The notes below the pieces were generated by a model. It was not told the DNA's origin. It searched no databases and worked only from the letters and a program-made list of their open reading frames with translations. DNA of 5,641 nucleotides from NCBI GenBank assembly GCA_041628815.1, contig JBFKOL010000295.1, positions 1-5,641 of the forward strand. Reading direction: 5' to 3'. Origin of the DNA: JBFKOL01 sp041628815. Its GTDB lineage: Bacteria > Bacteroidota > Bacteroidia > Chitinophagales > Saprospiraceae. Below, piece after piece: positions 5,211 to 5,641 of this stretch. The position numbers and the translations under genes are program-made. Within the stretch, counting starts at the first letter, position 1; the number at the start of each line of letters is the position of its first letter.

Positions 5211-5641
5211 TTATCTCCACTGAGCGTAAAATTCTACGATACGGGGATCCACTAGGATGTCTGATGGCTGAAGGGGCTTTCGCAGTTGTAATCCTTCGAG
5301 GGTTGTACAACGGCTTAAGGCTACGTAGGATTGTCCCGACTCGAACGCACCGCGGCCCATATCCAAATAGACATGGTCAAAGCTTTGTCCTTGGCTTTTA
5401 TGTATAGTAACTGCCCAGGCCAATTTTAGCGGATATTGTGTATAAGTGCCAATTACTTCCGTATGAAGGCTTTTTTCTTTGGTTTTCCAATCATACCGGA
5501 TCATTTCCCAGGTATACCGGCCAACATTTACGTCTTGTCCATTTTCGTCGTCATCGAGATAAACCCTTACTTCATATTCGTCGAGGTAGGAAATAGTTCC
5601 GATTGAGCCATTTACATATCTCTTATCAGGATCATTGCGAA
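5211..5641 (-). CDS. PIF1/RecD-like DNA helicase, C-terminal part (cut by window edge)
   Basis: The last 142 residues of a superfamily 1 helicase related to PIF1 and RecD, which unwinds DNA 5'-3' using ATP. The frame is open from the right edge to TAA 5213-5211, so the ATG at 5504 is internal and not the start. In the visible part, RNDPDKRYVNGSIGTISYL (1-19) matches the N-x-x-x-G segment of the SH3-like insertion; LAWAVTIHKSQGQSF (73-87) is motif V, and GQSYVALSRCTTLEGL (102-117) is motif VI with the arginine (R110) that contacts ATP. Only about 25 residues follow motif VI, so it lacks the long C-terminal extension found in some Bacteroidota PIF1-like proteins. The Walker A and B motifs lie outside the window. 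It is probably cotranscribed with the 44-residue gene downstream. Confidence 0.9.
   Translation of the reverse strand, partial: RNDPDKRYVNGSIGTISYLDEYEVRVYLDDDENGQDVNVGRYTWEMIRYDWKTKEKSLHTEVIGTYTQYPLKLAWAVTIHKSQGQSFDHVYLDMGRGAFESGQSYVALSRCTTLEGLQLRKPLQPSDILVDPRIVEFYAQWR

Overview
The window most likely comes from a Bacteroidota genome. Three things point there: a short MiaE-type tRNA hydroxylase, a WbqC-family protein, and a strong match to the Bacteroidota vegetative promoter (TTTG, 18 bp spacer, TAAGTTTG). Most genes also lack a clear Shine-Dalgarno sequence. The finer lineage cannot be told from the sequence alone. It looks like ordinary chromosomal DNA; I see no insertion sequence, integrase, tRNA, rRNA or CRISPR array.

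Layout. Bases 1-2781 hold three genes on the minus strand. In transcription order they are a WbqC-family protein (2781-2134), a dynamin-like GTPase overlapping it by 20 bases (2153-420), and the N-terminal third or less of a sodium:solute symporter that runs off the left edge (373-1). A family 2 glycosyltransferase (2878-4164, plus strand) diverges from wbqC across a 96-base gap. It meets miaE (4714-4130, minus strand) tail to tail with a 35-base overlap. At the right edge are the C-terminal 142 residues of a PIF1/RecD-like helicase (minus strand) and, just downstream of it, a 44-residue basic single-pass membrane protein at 5165-5031.

The most interesting part is the 316-base gap 4715-5030. 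On the minus strand, upstream of miaE, six tandem 8-bp units lie inside a 23-codon leader ORF. This ORF has a good AAGGA ribosome site and stops two bases before the miaE ATG, so repeat number could change how the leader couples to miaE. On the plus strand, four 9-bp ACTTAAAC-like units lead directly into a promoter. This promoter matches both the sigma-54 consensus (TGGCAC-N5-TTGC) and the Bacteroidota vegetative consensus in the same 30 bases. Some 40 bases further on is a 10-bp hairpin with eight Ts. No coding sequence lies between them, so this looks like a small RNA gene of about 65-75 nt.

How the genes relate: WbqC and the divergent glycosyltransferase suggest surface polysaccharide or glycoconjugate work. 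The dynamin-like protein would act at the membrane and is translationally linked to WbqC. MiaE modifies tRNA in an oxygen-dependent step, and the helicase works on DNA. Apart from the overlaps, these links are inferred from position only.
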